DNA from: Inia geoffrensis
Taxonomy: Eukaryota > Chordata > Mammalia > Artiodactyla > Iniidae
Direction of reading: 5' to 3'
NCBI GenBank assembly: GCA_036417435.1
Contig: JAZAQT010000083.1
Span: 124,001 to 188,000 of the forward strand
DNA: 64,000 nt
Under the pieces are notes generated by a model. That model saw only the letters and a program-made list of their open reading frames with translations, searched no databases and had not been told where the DNA came from. Shown piece by piece: positions 24,335-38,222 of the stretch; position 1 is the stretch's first letter, and every line of letters begins with the position of its first letter. Made by a program: the position numbers and the translations under genes.

Positions 24335-26070
24335 TTGGCCAAAAAGGGCGTATGCGTTTTTTCCTGAATATATTCAGGAAAAAACGCATACGCCCTTTTT
24401 GGCCAACCAAGCAAGCCTGCAATGGAAATCCCCACTACAAGGAAGTCTCACTTCCCACCGATCCAAAGGGCCGTCCGAAAAAAGTGTAAAATCCAGAGAG
24501 GCAGGACAGGCCATGGAGAACCGGCAGCCTTGTTATGCTGATGGGCGGGATGTAAATTGCCAACAGCCACTCTGGAGAAGTGGATGGTGTTTCCTGGAAC
24601 AAAGAAAAAAACAAGCTAGAGAGCCTAGGGCACTTCCACTTATGGTGCTATAGATTCGGAAAATTTAAATGAAAAAGACACAGCCACACCAAAGTTTGGG
24701 GCTGCTCTGTGTACGGGATCCTTGACTATGGTACAACTTTAATAGCCCAGAAAGAGAAAAATGGATATAGAAGTTGTGGTACATCCCTACAGTGGAATAT
24801 CACTCAACAATGAAATCCATGGCAACACACCAGTAGCAGCATAATGACAGGATTTAGTTATGATGATTCTAAGTGAAATAAGTCACACAGAAAAAGAAAC
24901 ATCATAAGATATCACTAATACCGGGAATGTAAACACGGCTACGCGTGAGCTGCATTTCAAAACACAACAGAGTCTCACATTTACAAAAGAAACTTAGGCT
25001 TGCTTAAGGGTAAAGGAGAGTGCGGAGGCGGCATAAAACCAGAGGTTGACATTAGGACAGATACCATTCCATAAGCCAAATGTTTATTAGACAAGACCTA
25101 CTCCTCGCTCAACCATATGGACTCAACGCCCCGTATTCAAAACCTAGGAATATACCTGACTATGAAGAAAATTAAAACCCATACATTTATAGGTCTCCAT
25201 AAGAAAATCATTTGTGTACAGCACCATACACACAGCAGTGTCAATAAGCTAAATCCCCTTATAAAAATAAATTTGAAAAACAAAACACAAGGACTGTGAA
25301 ATAGAGAGAAATTCTTAAATAAGTCCTTCAGGGCTTGTGAGGAATCTTGGATTTACCACCTCTACATCCACAGCTGGGGGAGAGATAAGGCTGGACACTT
25401 GGGGCTGATAGTATTGGTTAGGGAATGCAGACCCTTTGAGGTAATGGTGCATGGTTCCCATTCCACGGGTCCCAAATCTCCACGTTTAAGGGATTTATCC
25501 TTCAGCTAAAATATGCATGGAAAACCCAGAATATGGTCCACGAAGTGATCAGGCATAATTTCTAAAACTCATCGCCATTTTCGCCCCCTGATACTCGAGT
25601 TCGCCGTTCCAGATGCGGTATTAACATTCTCCCCACTTGGAGAGTCAGTGCCTTTGACCTCTTGTTTGGCACAGTTTGCAATTTCTGTGGAAGATGAACA
25701 GGAATAAGGAGAACCAATGAGCGGCTAACTCGATGTGTTTGGACGGGCACATTGAACTCTGATTTCCCTACAGGAAGAAGAATTCACCAAAGGCTCAGCG
25801 GGCCATGCCGGAACGAGATTAGGGCCTGAAGCAATTCTTCGGGTTTGCGGTCAGCTCACAAGAAAGCGAGTTGAGAAAAGGAGATCTTTGGCACTGTAAC
25901 TCACAATCCTGCAGAGTTCCAAATGACCCCTATCATCCAAAAATTTATTGAAGGAAGGCTGTGAAGAGGACTTGAACGCGACGCAGAATTGCAGAAAACA
26001 GATATCAGGGGGTAGATAAGAATTGCTCTGAAAGCGTAGGAAAAGAGGCAGCAGTTCGACAGTGATGCAC
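24335..26070. repeat. Satellite unit 15, 1,736 bp, perfect palindrome
   Basis: Copy-B counterpart of unit 10; the correspondence ends within its right part (25,614-25,847). Confidence 0.95.
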
Positions 26071-27806
26071 TTGGCCAAAAAGGGCGTATGCGTTTTTTCC
26101 TGAATATATTCAGGAAAAAACGCATACGCCCTTTTTGGCCAACCAAGCAAGCCTGCAATGGAAATCCGCACTACAAGGAAGTCTCACTTCCCACGGATCC
26201 AAAGGGCCGTCCGAAAAAAGTGTAAAATCCAGAGAGGCAGGACAGGCCGTGGAGAAACGGCAGCCTTGTTATCCTGATGGGCGGGATGTAAATTGCCAAC
26301 AGCCACTCTGGAGAAGTGGATGGTGTTTCCTGGAACAAAGAAAAAACCAAGCTAGAGAGCCTAGGGCACTTCCACTTATGGTGCTATAGATTCGGAAAAT
26401 TTAAATGAAAAAGACACAGCCACACCAAAGTTTGGGGCTGCTCTGTGTACGGGATCCTTGACTATGGTACAACTTTAATAGCCCAGAAAGAGAAAAATGG
26501 ATATAGAAGTTGTGGTACATCCCTACAATGGAATATCACTCAACAATGAAATCCATGGCAACACACCAGTAGCAGCATAATGACAGGATTTAGTTATGAT
26601 GATTCTAAGTGAAATAAGTCACACAGAAAAAGAAACATCATAAGATATCACTAATACCGGGAATGTAAACACGGCTACGTGTGAACTGCATTACAAAACA
26701 CAACAGAGTCTCACATTTACAAAAGAAACTTATGCTTGCTTAAGGGGAAAGGAGAGTGGGGAGGCTGCATAAAACCAGAGGTTCACATTAGGAAAGATAC
26801 CATTCCATAAGCCAAATATATATTAGACAAGACCTACTCCTTGCTCAACGAAATGGACTCAACACCCCGTATTCAAAACCTAGGAATATGCCTGACTATG
26901 AAGAAAATTAAAACCCATACATTTATAGGTCTCCATAAGAAAATCATTTGTGTACAGCACCATACACACAGCAGTGTCAATAAGCTAAATCCCCTTATAA
27001 AAATAAATTTGAAAAACAAAACACAAGGACTGTGAAATAGAGAGAAATTCTTATATAAGTCCTTCAGGGCTTGTGAGGAATCTTGGATTTACCACCTCTA
27101 CATCCACAGCTGGGGGAGAGATAAGGCTGGACACTTGGGGCTGATAGTATTGGTGAGGGAATGCAGACCCTTTGAGGTAATGGTGCATGGTTCCCATTCC
27201 ACTGGTCCCAAATCTCCACGTTTAAGGGATTTATCCTTCAGCTAAAATATGCATGGAAAACCCAGAATATGGTCCACGAAGTGATCAGGCATAATTTCTA
27301 AAACTCATCGCCATTTTCGCCCCCTGATACTCGAGTTCGCCGTTCCAGATGCGGTATTAACATTCTCCCCACTTGGAGAGTCAGTGCCTTTGACCTCTTG
27401 TTTGGCACAGTGTGCAATTTCTGTGGAAGATGAACAGGAATAAGGAGAACCAATGAGCGGCTAACTCGATGTGTTTGGACGGGCACATTGAACTCTGATT
27501 TCCCTACAGGAAGAAGAATTCACCAAAGGCTCAGCGGGCCATGCCGGAACGAGATTAGGGCCTGAAGCAATTCTTCGGGTTTGCGGTCAGCTCACAAGAA
27601 AGCGAGTTGAGAAAAGGAGATCTTTGGCACTGTAACTCACAATCCTGCAGAGTTCCAAATGACCCCTATCATCCAAAAATTTATTGAAGGAAGGCTGTGA
27701 AGAGGACTTGAACGCGACGCAGAATTGCAGAAAACAGATATCAGGGGGTAGATAAGAATTGCTCTGAAAGCGTAGGAAAAGAGGCAGCAGTTCGACAGTG
27801 ATGCAC
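26071..27806. repeat. Satellite unit 16, 1,736 bp, perfect palindrome
   Basis: Carries GGAGAAACGG, TTATCCTGATG, CACATTAGGAAAG, TTATATAAG, CCACTGGTC and ACAGTGTGC. Closest partner: unit 18. Confidence 0.95.
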
Positions 27807-29542
27807 TTGGCCAAAAAGGGCGTATGCGTTTTTTCCTGAATATATTCAGGAAAAAACGCATACGCACTTTTTGGCCAACCAAGCAAGCCTGCAATGGAAA
27901 TCCGCACTACAAGGAAGTCTCACTTCCCACCGATCCAAAGGGCCGTCCGAAAAAAGTGTAAAATCCAGAGAGGCAGGACAGGCCGTGGAGAACCGGCAGC
28001 CTTGTTATGCTGATGGGCGGGATGTAAATTGCCAACAGCCACTCTGGAGAAGTGGATGGTGTTTCCTGGAACAAAGAAAAAAACAAGCTAGACAGCCTAG
28101 GGCACTTCCACTTATGGTGCTATAGATTCGGAAAATTTAAATGAAAAAGACACAGCCACACCAAAGTTTGGGGCTGCTCTGTGTACGGGATCCTTGACTA
28201 TGGTACAACTTTAATAGCCCAGAAAGAGAAAAATGGATATAGAAGTTGTGGTACATCCCTACAATGGAATATCACTCAACAATGAAATCCATGGCAACAC
28301 ACCAGTAGCAGCATAATGACAGGATTTAGTTATGATGATTCTAAGTGAAATAAGTCACACAGAAAAAGAAACATCATAAGATATCACTAATACCGGGAAT
28401 GTAAACACGGCTACGTGTGAACTGCATTACAAAACACAACAGAGTCTCACATTTACAAAAGAAACTTATGCTTGCTTAAGGGGAAAGGAGAGTGGGGAGG
28501 CTGCATAAAACCAGAGGTTCATATTAGGACAGATACCATTCCATAAGCCAAATATATATTAGACAAGACCTACTCCTTGCTCAACGAAATGGACTCAACA
28601 CCCCGTATTCAAAACCTAGGAATATGCCTGACTATGAAGAAAATTAAAACCCATACATTTATAGGTCTCCATAAGAAAATCATTTGTGTACAGCACCATA
28701 CACACAGCAGTGTCAATAAGCTAAATCCCCTTATAAAAATAAATTTGAAAAACAAAACACAAGGACTGTGAAATAGAGAGAAATTCTTAAATAAGTCCTT
28801 CAGGGCTTGTGAGGAATCTTGGATTTACCACCTCTACATCCACAGCTGGGGGAGAGATAAGGCTGGACACTTGGGGCTGATACTATTGGTGAGGGAATGC
28901 AGACCCTTTGAGGTAATGGTGCATGGTTCCCATTCCACGGGTCCCAAATCTCCACGTTTAAGGGATTTATCCTTCAGCTAAAATATGCATGGAAAACCCA
29001 GAATATGGTCCACGAAGTGATCAGGCATAATTTCTAAAACTCATCGCCATTTTCGCCCCCTGATACTCGAGTTCGCCGTTCCAGATGCGATATTAACATT
29101 CTCCCCACTTGGAGAGTCAGTGCCTTTGACCTCTTGTTTGGCACAGTTTGCAATTTCTGTGGAAGATGAACAGGAATAAGGAGAACCAATGAGCGGCTAA
29201 CTCGATGTGTTTGGACGGGCACATTGAACTCTGATTTCCCTACAGGAAGAAGAATTCACCAAAGGCTCAGCGGGCCATGCCGGAACGAGATTAGGGCCTG
29301 AAGCAATTCTTCGGGTTTGCGGTCAGCTCACAAGAAAGCGAGTTGAGAAAAGGAGATCTTTGGCACTGTAACTCACAATCCTGCAGAGTTCCAAATGACC
29401 CCTATCATCCAAAAATTTATTGAAGGAAGGCTGTGAAGAGGACTTGAACGCGACGCAGAATTGCAGAAAACAGATATCAGGGGGTAGATAAGAATTGCTC
29501 TGAAAGCGTAGGAAAAGAGGCAGCAGTTCGACAGTGATGCAC
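27807..29542. repeat. Satellite unit 17, 1,736 bp
   Basis: Palindrome has one right-arm mismatch (CGCACTTTTT). Carries AAAAAAACAAGC and GACAGCCTAGG. Partner: unit 19. Confidence 0.95.
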
Positions 29543-31278
29543 TTGGCTAAAAAGGGCGTATGCGTTTTTTCCTGAATATATTCAGGAAAAAACGCATACG
29601 CCCTTTTTGGCCAACCAAGCAAGCCTGCAATGGAAATCCGCACTACAAGGAAGTCTCACTTCCCACGGATCCAAAGGGCCGTCCGAAAAAAGTGTAAAAT
29701 CCAGAGAGGCAGGACAGGCCGTGGAGAAACGGCAGCCTTGTTATCCTGATGGGCGGGATGTAAATTGCCAACAGCCACTCTGGAGAAGTGGATGGTGTTT
29801 CCTGGAACAAAGAAAAAACCAAGCTAGAGAGCCTAGGGCACTTCCACTTATGGTGCTATAGATTCGGAAAATTTAAATGAAAAAGACACAGCCACACCAA
29901 AGTTTGGGGCTGCTCTGTGTACGGGATCCTTGACTATGGTACAACTTTAATAGCCCAGAAAGAGAAAAATGGATATAGAAGTTGTGGTACATCCCTACAA
30001 TGGAATATCACTCAACAATGAAATCCATGGCAACACACCAGTAGCAGCATAATGACAGGATTTAGTTATGATGATTCTAAGTGAAATAAGTCACACAGAA
30101 AAAGAAACATCATAAGATATCACTAATACCGGGAATGTAAACACGGCTACGTGTGAACTGCATTACAAAACACAACAGAGTCTCACATTTACAAAAGAAA
30201 CTTATGCTTGCTTAAGGGGAAAGGAGAGTGGGGAGGCTGCATAAAACCAGAGGTTCACATTAGGAAAGATACCATTCCATAAGCCAAATATATATTAGAC
30301 AAGACCTACTCCTTGCTCAACGAAATGGACTCAACACCCCGTATTCAAAACCTAGGAATATGCCTGACTATGAAGAAAATTAAAACCCATACATTTATAG
30401 GTCTCCATAAGAAAATCATTTGTGTACAGCACCATACACACAGCAGTGTCAATAAGCTAAATCCCCTTATAAAAATAAATTTGAAAAACAAAACACAAGG
30501 ACTGTGAAATAGAGAGAAATTCTTATATAAGTCCTTCAGGGCTTGTGAGGAATCTTGGATTTACCACCTCTACATCCACAGCTGGGGGAGAGATAAGGCT
30601 GGACACTTGGGGCTGATAGTATTGGTGAGGGAATGCAGACCCTTTGAGGTAATGGTGCATGGTTCCCATTCCACTGGTCCCAAATCTCCACGTTTAAGGG
30701 ATTTATCCTTCAGCTAAAATATGCATGGAAAACCCAGAATATGGTCCACGAAGTGATCAGGCATAATTTCTAAAACTCATCGCCATTTTCGCCCCCTGAT
30801 ACTCGAGTTCGCCGTTCCAGATGCGGTATTAACATTCTCCCCACTTGGAGAGTCAGTGCCTTTGACCTCTTGTTTGGCACAGTGTGCAATTTCTGTGGAA
30901 GATGAACAGGAATAAGGAGAACCAATGAGCGGCTAACTCGATGTGTTTGGACGGGCACATTGAACTCTGATTTCCCTACAGGAAGAAGAATTCACCAAAG
31001 GCTCAGCGGGCCATGCCGGAACGAGATTAGGGCCTGAAGCAATTCTTCGGGTTTTCGGTCAGCTCACAAGAAAGCGAGTTGAGAAAAGGAGATCTTTGGC
31101 ACTGTAACTCACAATCCTGCAGAGTTCCAAATGACCCCTATCATCCAAAAATTTATTGAAGGAAGGCTGTGAAGAGGACTTGAACGCGACGCAGAATTGC
31201 AGAAAACAGATATCAGGGGGTAGATAAGAATTGCTCTGAAAGCGTAGGAAAAGAGGCAGCAGTTCGACAGTGATGCAC
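29543..31278. repeat. Satellite unit 18, 1,736 bp
   Basis: Palindrome has one private left-arm mismatch (GGCTAAAA, near 29550). Otherwise like unit 16; its part after 29770 also matches unit 22. Confidence 0.95.
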
Positions 31279-33014
31279 TTGGCCAAAAAGGGCGTATGCG
31301 TTTTTTCCTGAATATATTCAGGAAAAAACGCATACGCACTTTTTGGCCAACCAAGCAAGCCTGCAATGGAAATCCGCACTACAAGGAAGTCTCACTTCCC
31401 ACCGATCCAAAGGGCCGTCCGAAAAAAGTGTAAAATCCAGAGAGGCAGGACAGGCCGTGGAGAACCGGCAGCCTTGTTATGCTGATGGGCGGGATGTAAA
31501 TTGCCAACAGCCACTCTGGAGAAGTGGATGGTGTTTCCTGGAACAAAGAAAGAAACAAGCTAGACAGCCTAGGGCACTTCCACTTATGGTGCTATAGATT
31601 CGGAAAATTTAAATGAAAAAGACACAGCCACACCAAAGTTTGGGGCTGCTCTGTGTACGGGATCCTTGACTATGGTACAACTTTAATAGCCCAGAAAGAG
31701 AAAAATGGATATAGAAGTTGTGGTACATCCCTACAATGGAATATCACTCAACAATGAAATCCATGGCAACACACCAGTAGCAGCATAATGACAGGATTTA
31801 GTTATGATGATTCTAAGTGAAATAAGTCACACAGAAAAAGAAACATCATAAGATATCACTAATACCGGGAATGTAAACACGGCTACGTGTGAACTGCATT
31901 ACAAAACACAACAGAGTCTCACATTTACAAAAGAAACTTATGCTTGCTTAAGGGGAAAGGAGAGTGGGGAGGCTGCATAAAACCAGAGGTTCATATTAGG
32001 ACAGATACCATTCCATAAGCCAAATATATATTAGACAAGACCTACTCCTTGCTCAACGAAATGGACTCAACACCCCGTATTCAAAACCTAGGAATATGCC
32101 TGACTATGAAGAAAATTAAAACCCATACATTTATAGGTCTCCATAAGAAAATCATTTGTGTACAGCACCATACACACAGCAGTGTCAATAAGCTAAATCC
32201 CCTTATAAAAATAAATTTGAAAAACAAAACACAAGGACTGTGAAATAGAGAGAAATTCTTAAATAAGTCCTTCAGGGCTTGTGAGGAATCTTGGATTTAC
32301 CACCTCTACATCCACAGCTGGGGGAGAGATAAGGCTGGACACTTGGGGCTGATACTATTGGTGAGGGAATGCAGACCCTTTGAGGTAATGGTGCATGGTT
32401 CCCATTCCACGGGTCCCAAATCTCCACGTTTAAGGGATTTATCCTTCAGCTAAAATATGCATGGAAAACCCAGAATATGGTCCACGAAGTGATCAGGCAT
32501 AATTTCTAAAACTCATCGCCATTTTCGCCCCCTGATACTCGAGTTCGCCGTTCCAGATGCGATATTAACATTCTCCCCACTTGGAGAGTCAGTGCCTTTG
32601 ACCTCTTGTTTGGCACAGTTTGCAATTTCTGTGGAAGATGAACAGGAATAAGGAGAACCAATGAGCGGCTAACTCGATGTGTTTGGACGGGCACATTGAA
32701 CTCTGATTTCCCTACAGGAAGAAGAATTCACCAAAGGCTCAGCGGGCCATGCCGGAACGAGATTAGGGCCTGAAGCAATTCTTCGGGTTTGCGGTCAGCT
32801 CACAAGAAAGCGAGTTGAGAAAAGGAGATCTTTGGCACTGTAACTCACAATCCTGCAGAGTTCCAAATGACCCCTATCATCCAAAAATTTATTGAAGGAA
32901 GGCTGTGAAGAGGACTTGAACGCGACGCAGAATTGCAGAAAACAGATATCAGGGGGTAGATAAGAATTGCTCTGAAAGCGTAGGAAAAGAGGCAGCAGTT
33001 CGACAGTGATGCAC
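31279..33014. repeat. Satellite unit 19, 1,736 bp
   Basis: Palindrome mismatch CGCACTTTTT; AAAGAAAGAAAC is shared with unit 23. Confidence 0.95.
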
Positions 33015-34750
33015 TTGGCCAAAAAGGGCGTATGCGTTTTTTCCTGAATATATTCAGGAAAAAACGCATACGCCCTTTTTGGCCAACCAAGCAAGCCTGC
33101 AATGGAAATCCGCACTACAAGGAAGTCTCACTTCCCACGGATCCAAAGGGCCGTCCGAAAAATGTGTAAAATCCAGAGAGGCAGGACAGGCCGTGGAGAA
33201 CCGGCAGCCTTGTTATGCTGATGGGCGGGATGTAAATTGCCTACAGCCACTCTGGAGAAGTGGATGGTGTTTCCTGGAACAAAGAAAAAACCAAGCTAGA
33301 GAGCCTAGGGCACTTCCACTTATGGTGCTATAGATTCGGAAAATTTAAATGAAAAAGACACAGCCACACCAAAGTTTGGGGCTGCTCTGTGTACGGGATC
33401 CTTGACTATGGTACAACTTTAATAGCCCAGAAAGAGAAAAATGGATATAGAAGTTGTGGTACATCCCTACAATGGAATATCACTCAACAATGAAATCCAT
33501 GGCAACACACCAGTAGCAGCATAATGACAGGATTTAGTTATGATGATTCTAAGTAAAATAAGTCACACAGAAAAAGAAACATCATAAGATATCACTAATA
33601 CCGGGAATGTAAACACGGCTACGTGTGAACTGCATTACAAAACACAACAGAGTCTCACATTTACAAAAGAAACTTATGCTTGCTTAAGGGGAAAGGAGAG
33701 TGGGGAGGCTGCATAAAACCAGAGGTTCATATTAGGACAGATACCATTCCATAAGCCAAATATATATTAGACAAGACCTACTCCTTGCTCAACGAAATGG
33801 ACTCAACACCCCGTATTCAAAACCTAGGAATATGCCTGACTATGAAGAAAATTAAAACCCATACATTTATAGGTCTCCATAAGAAAATCATTTGTGTACA
33901 GCACCATACACACAGCAGTGTCAATAAGCTAAATCCCCTTATAAAAATAAATTTGAAAAACAAAACACAAGGACTGTGAAATAGAGAGAAATTCTTAAAT
34001 AAGTCCTTCAGGGCTTGTGAGGAATCTTGGATTTACCACCTCTACATCCACAGCTGGGGGAGAGATAAGGCTGGACACTTGGGGCTGATACTATTGGTGA
34101 GGGAATGCAGACCCTTTGAGGTAATGGTGCATGGTTCCCATTCCACGGGTCCCAAATCTCCACGTTTAAGGGATTTATCCTTCAGCTAAAATATGCATGG
34201 AAAACCCAGAATATGGTCCACGAAGTGATCAGGCATAATTTCTAAAACTCATCGCCATTTTCGCCCCCTGATACTCGAGTTCGCCGTTCCAGATGCGATA
34301 TTAATATTCTCCCCACTTGGAGAGTCAGTGCCTTTGACCTCTTGTTTGGCACAGTTTGCAATTTCTGTGGAAGATGAACAGGAATAAGGAGAACCAATGA
34401 GCGGCTAACTCGATGTGTTTGGACGGGCACATTGAACTCTGATTTCCCTACAGGAAGAAGAATTCACCAAAGGCTCAGCGGGCCATGCCGGAACGAGATT
34501 AGGGCCTAAAGCAATTCTTCGGGTTTGCGGTCAGCTCACAAGAAAGCGAGTTGAGAAAAGGAGATCTTTGGCACTGTAACTCACAATCCTGCAGAGTTCC
34601 AAATGACCCCTATCATCCAAAAATTTATTGAAGGAAGGCTGTGAAGAGGACTTGAACGCGACACAGAATTGCAGAAAACGGATATCAGGGGGTAGATAAG
34701 TATTGCTCTGAAAGCGTAGGAAAAGAGGCAGCAGTTCGACAGTGATGCAC
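33015..34750. repeat. Satellite unit 20, 1,736 bp, perfect palindrome
   Basis: First unit with the paired head markers GAAAAATGTGTAAA and TTGCCTACAG. Also T34305, A34508, A34663, G34680 and T34701, all shared with unit 24; A33555 is private. Confidence 0.95.
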
Positions 34751-36486
34751 TTGGCCAAAAAGGGCGTATGCGTTTTTTCCTGAATATATTCAGGAAAAAA
34801 CGCATACGCCCTTTTTGGCCAACCAAGCAAGCCTGCAATGGAAATCCGCACTACAAGGAAGTCTCACTTCCCACCGATCCAAAGGGCCGTCTGAAAAAAG
34901 TGTAAAATCCAGAGAGGCAGGACAGGCCGTGGAGAACCGGCAGCCTTGTTATGCTGATGGGCGGGATGTAAATTGCCAACAGCCACTCTGGAGAAGTGGA
35001 TGGTGTTTCCTGGAACAAAGAAAAAACCAAGCTAGAGAGCCTAGGGCACTTCCACTTATGGTGCTATAGATTCGGAAAATTTAAATGAAAAAGACACAGC
35101 CACACCAAAGTTTGGGGCTGCTCTGTGTACGGGATCCTTGACTATGGTACAACTTTAATAGCCCAGAAAGAGAAAAATGGATATAGAAGTTGTGGTACAT
35201 CCCTACAATGGAATATCACTCAACAATGAAATCCATGGCAACACACCAGTAGCAGCATAATGACAGGATTTAGTTATGATGATTCTAAGTGAAATAAGTC
35301 ACACAGAAAAAGAAACATCATAAGATATCACTAATACCGGGAATGTAAACACGGCTACGTGTGAACTGCATTACAAAACACAACAGAGTCTCACATTTAC
35401 AAAAGAAACTTATGCTTGCTTAAGGGGAAAGGAGAGTGGGGAGGCTGCATAAAACCAGAGGTTCATATTAGGACAGATACCATTCCATAAGCCAAATATA
35501 TATTAGACAAGACCTACTCCTTGCTCAACGAAATGGACTCAACACCCCGTATTCAAAACCTAGGAATATGCCTGACTATGAAGAAAATTAAAACCCATAC
35601 ATTTATAGGTCTCCATAAGAAAATCATTTGTGTACAGCACCATACACACAGCAGTGTCAATAAGCTAAATCCCCTTATAAAAATAAATTTGAAAAACAAA
35701 ACACAAGGACTGTGAAATAGAGAGAAATTCTTAAATAAGTCCTTCAGGGCTTGTGAGGAATCTTGGATTTACCACCTCTACATCCACAGCTGTGGGAGAG
35801 ATAAGGCTGGACACTTCGGGCTGATAGTATTGGTGAGGGAATGCAGACCCTTTGAGGTAATGGTGCATGGTTCCCATTCCACGGGTCCCAAATCTCCACG
35901 TTTAAGGGATTTATCCTTCAGCTAAAATATGCATGGAAAACCCAGAATATGGTCCACGAAGTGATCAGGCATAATTTCTAAAACTCATCGCCATTTTCGC
36001 CCCCTGATACTCGAGCTCGCCGTTCCAGATGCGATATTAACATTCTCCCCACTTGGAGAGTCAGTGTCTTTGACCTCTTGTTTGGCACAGTTTGCAATTT
36101 CTGTGGAAAATGAACAGGAATAAGGAGAACCAATGAGCGGCTAACTCGATGTGTTTGGACGGGCACATTGAACTCTGATTTCCCTACAGGAAGAAGAATT
36201 CACCAAAGGCTCAGCGGGCCATGCCGGAACGAGATTAGGGCCTGAAGCAATTCTTCGGGTTTGCGGTCAGCTCACAAGAAAGCGAGTTGAGAAAAGGAGA
36301 TCTTTGGCACTGTAACTCACAATCCTGCAGAGTTCCAAATGACCCCTATCATCCAAAAATTTATTGAAGGAAGGCTGTGAAGAGGACTTGAACGCGACGC
36401 AGAATTGCAGAAAAGAGATATCAGGGGGTAGATAAGAATTGCTCTGAAAGCGTAGGAAAAGAGGCAGCAGTTCGACAGTGATGCAC
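34751..36486. repeat. Satellite unit 21, 1,736 bp, perfect palindrome
   Basis: T34892 (CGTCTG), T35792, C35817, G35829, C36016, A36109 and G36415 are shared with unit 25; T36067 is private. Confidence 0.95.
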
Positions 36487-38222
36487 TTGGCCAAAAAGGG
36501 CGTATGCGTTTTTTCCTGAGTATATTCAGGAAAAAACGCATACGCCCTTTTTGGCCAACCAAGCAAGCCTGCAATGGAAATCCGCACTACAAGGAAGTCT
36601 CACTTCCCACGGATCCAAAGGGCCGTCCGAAAAATGTGTAAAATCCAGAGAGGCAGGACAGGCCGTGGAGAACCGGCAGCCTTGTTATGCTGATGGGCGG
36701 GATGTAAATTGCCTACAGCCACTCTGGAGAAGTGGATGGTGTTTCCTGGAACAAAGAAAAAACCAAGCTAGAGAGCCTAGGGCACTTCCACTTATGGTGC
36801 TATAGATTCGGAAAATTTAAATGAAAAAGACACAGCCACACCAAAGTTTGGGGCTGCTCTGTGTACGGGATCCTTGACTATGGTACAACTTTAATAGCCC
36901 AGAAAGAGAAAAATGGATATAGAAGTTGTGGTACATCCCTACAATGGAATATCACTCAACAATGAAATCCATGGCAACACACCAGTAGCAGCATAATGAC
37001 AGGATTTAGTTATGATGATTCTAAGTGAAATAAGTCACACAGAAAAAGAAACATCATAAGATATCACTAATACCGGGAATGTAAACACGGCTACGTGTGA
37101 ACTGCATTACAAAACACAACAGAGTCTCACATTTACAAAAGAAACTTATGCTTGCTTAAGGGGAAAGGAGAGTGGGGAGGCTGCATAAAACCAGAGGTTC
37201 ACATTAGGAAAGATACCATTCCATAAGCCAAATATATATTAGACAAGACCTACTCCTTGCTCAACGAAATGGACTCAACACCCCGTATTCAAAACCTAGG
37301 AATATGCCTGACTATGAAGAAAATTAAAACCCATACATTTATAGGTCTCCATAAGAAAATCATTTGTGTACAGCACCATACACACAGCAGTGTCAATAAG
37401 CTAAATCCCCTTATAAAAATAAATTTGAAAAACAAAACACAAGGACTGTGAAATAGAGAGAAATTCTTATATAAGTCCTTCAGGGCTTGTGAGGAATCTT
37501 GGATTTACCACCTCTACATCCACAGCTGGGGGAGAGATAAGGCTGGACACTTGGGGCTGATAGTATTGGTGAGGGAATGCAGACCCTTTGAGGTAATGGT
37601 GCATGGTTCCCATTCCACTGGTCCCAAATCTCCACGTTTAAGGGATTTATCCTTCAGCTAAAATATGCATGGAAAACCCAGAATATGGTCCACGAAGTGA
37701 TCAGGCATAATTTCTAAAACTCATCGCCATTTTCGCCCCCTGATACTCGAGTTCGCCGTTCCAGATGCGGTATTAACATTCTCCCCACTTGGAGAGTCAG
37801 TGCCTTTGACCTCTTGTTTGGCACAGTGTGCAATTTCTGTGGAAGATGAACAGGAATAAGGAGAACCAATGAGCGGCTAACTCGATGTGTTTGGACGGGC
37901 ACATTGAACTCTGATTTCCCTACAGGAAGAAGAATTCACCAAAGGCTCAGCGGGCCATGCCGGAACGAGATTAGGGCCTGAAGCAATTCTTCGGGTTTTC
38001 GGTCAGCTCACAAGAAAGCGAGTTGAGAAAAGGAGATCTTTGGCACTGTAACTCACAATCCTGCAGAGTTCCAAATGACCCCTATCATCCAAAAATTTAT
38101 TGAAGGAAGGCTGTGAAGAGGACTTGAACGCGACGCAGAATTGCAGAAAACAGATATCAGGGGGTAGATAAGAATTGCTCTGAAAGCGTAGGAAAAGAGG
38201 CAGCAGTTCGACAGTGATGCAC
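36487..38222. repeat. Satellite unit 22, 1,736 bp
   Basis: Palindrome has one mismatch near the centre (GAGTATATT), shared with unit 26. The head has the ATGTGTAAA/GCCTACAG markers; the tail is of the unit 16/18 kind (AGGAAAG, CACTGGTC). Confidence 0.95.

Larger units (their letters stand above)
18988..25846. repeat. 5-unit higher-order repeat, partial copy B (about 4 of 5 units)
   Basis: Matches 10312-17170 at offset 8,676 with roughly ten substitutions noticed by eye (for example, 12387 region TTTTTATG against TTTTTCTG, TTGAACTC against TAGAACTC near 24016, and TCCACTAAG near 20335). The match is lost between the shared GATGCGGTATT near 25614 and 25847 (G, against T at 17171). Unit 16 then belongs to a different lineage from unit 11, so the block was not copied in full or was later overwritten. 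Confidence 0.88.
26071..33014. repeat. 2-unit higher-order repeat, 3,472 bp, two copies
   Basis: Units 16 and 18 share a set absent from units 17 and 19: TTCACATTAGGAAAG, TCTTATATAAG, CCACTGGTCCC, ACAGTGTGCAA and GATGCGGTATT. Units 17 and 19 share the right-arm palindrome change CGCACTTTTT and GACAGCCTAGG. The alternation is exactly 3,472 bp. Private differences are GGCTAAAA in unit 18 (palindrome left arm) and AAAGAAAGAAAC in unit 19. Outer limits are uncertain because the markers are sparse. Confidence 0.82.
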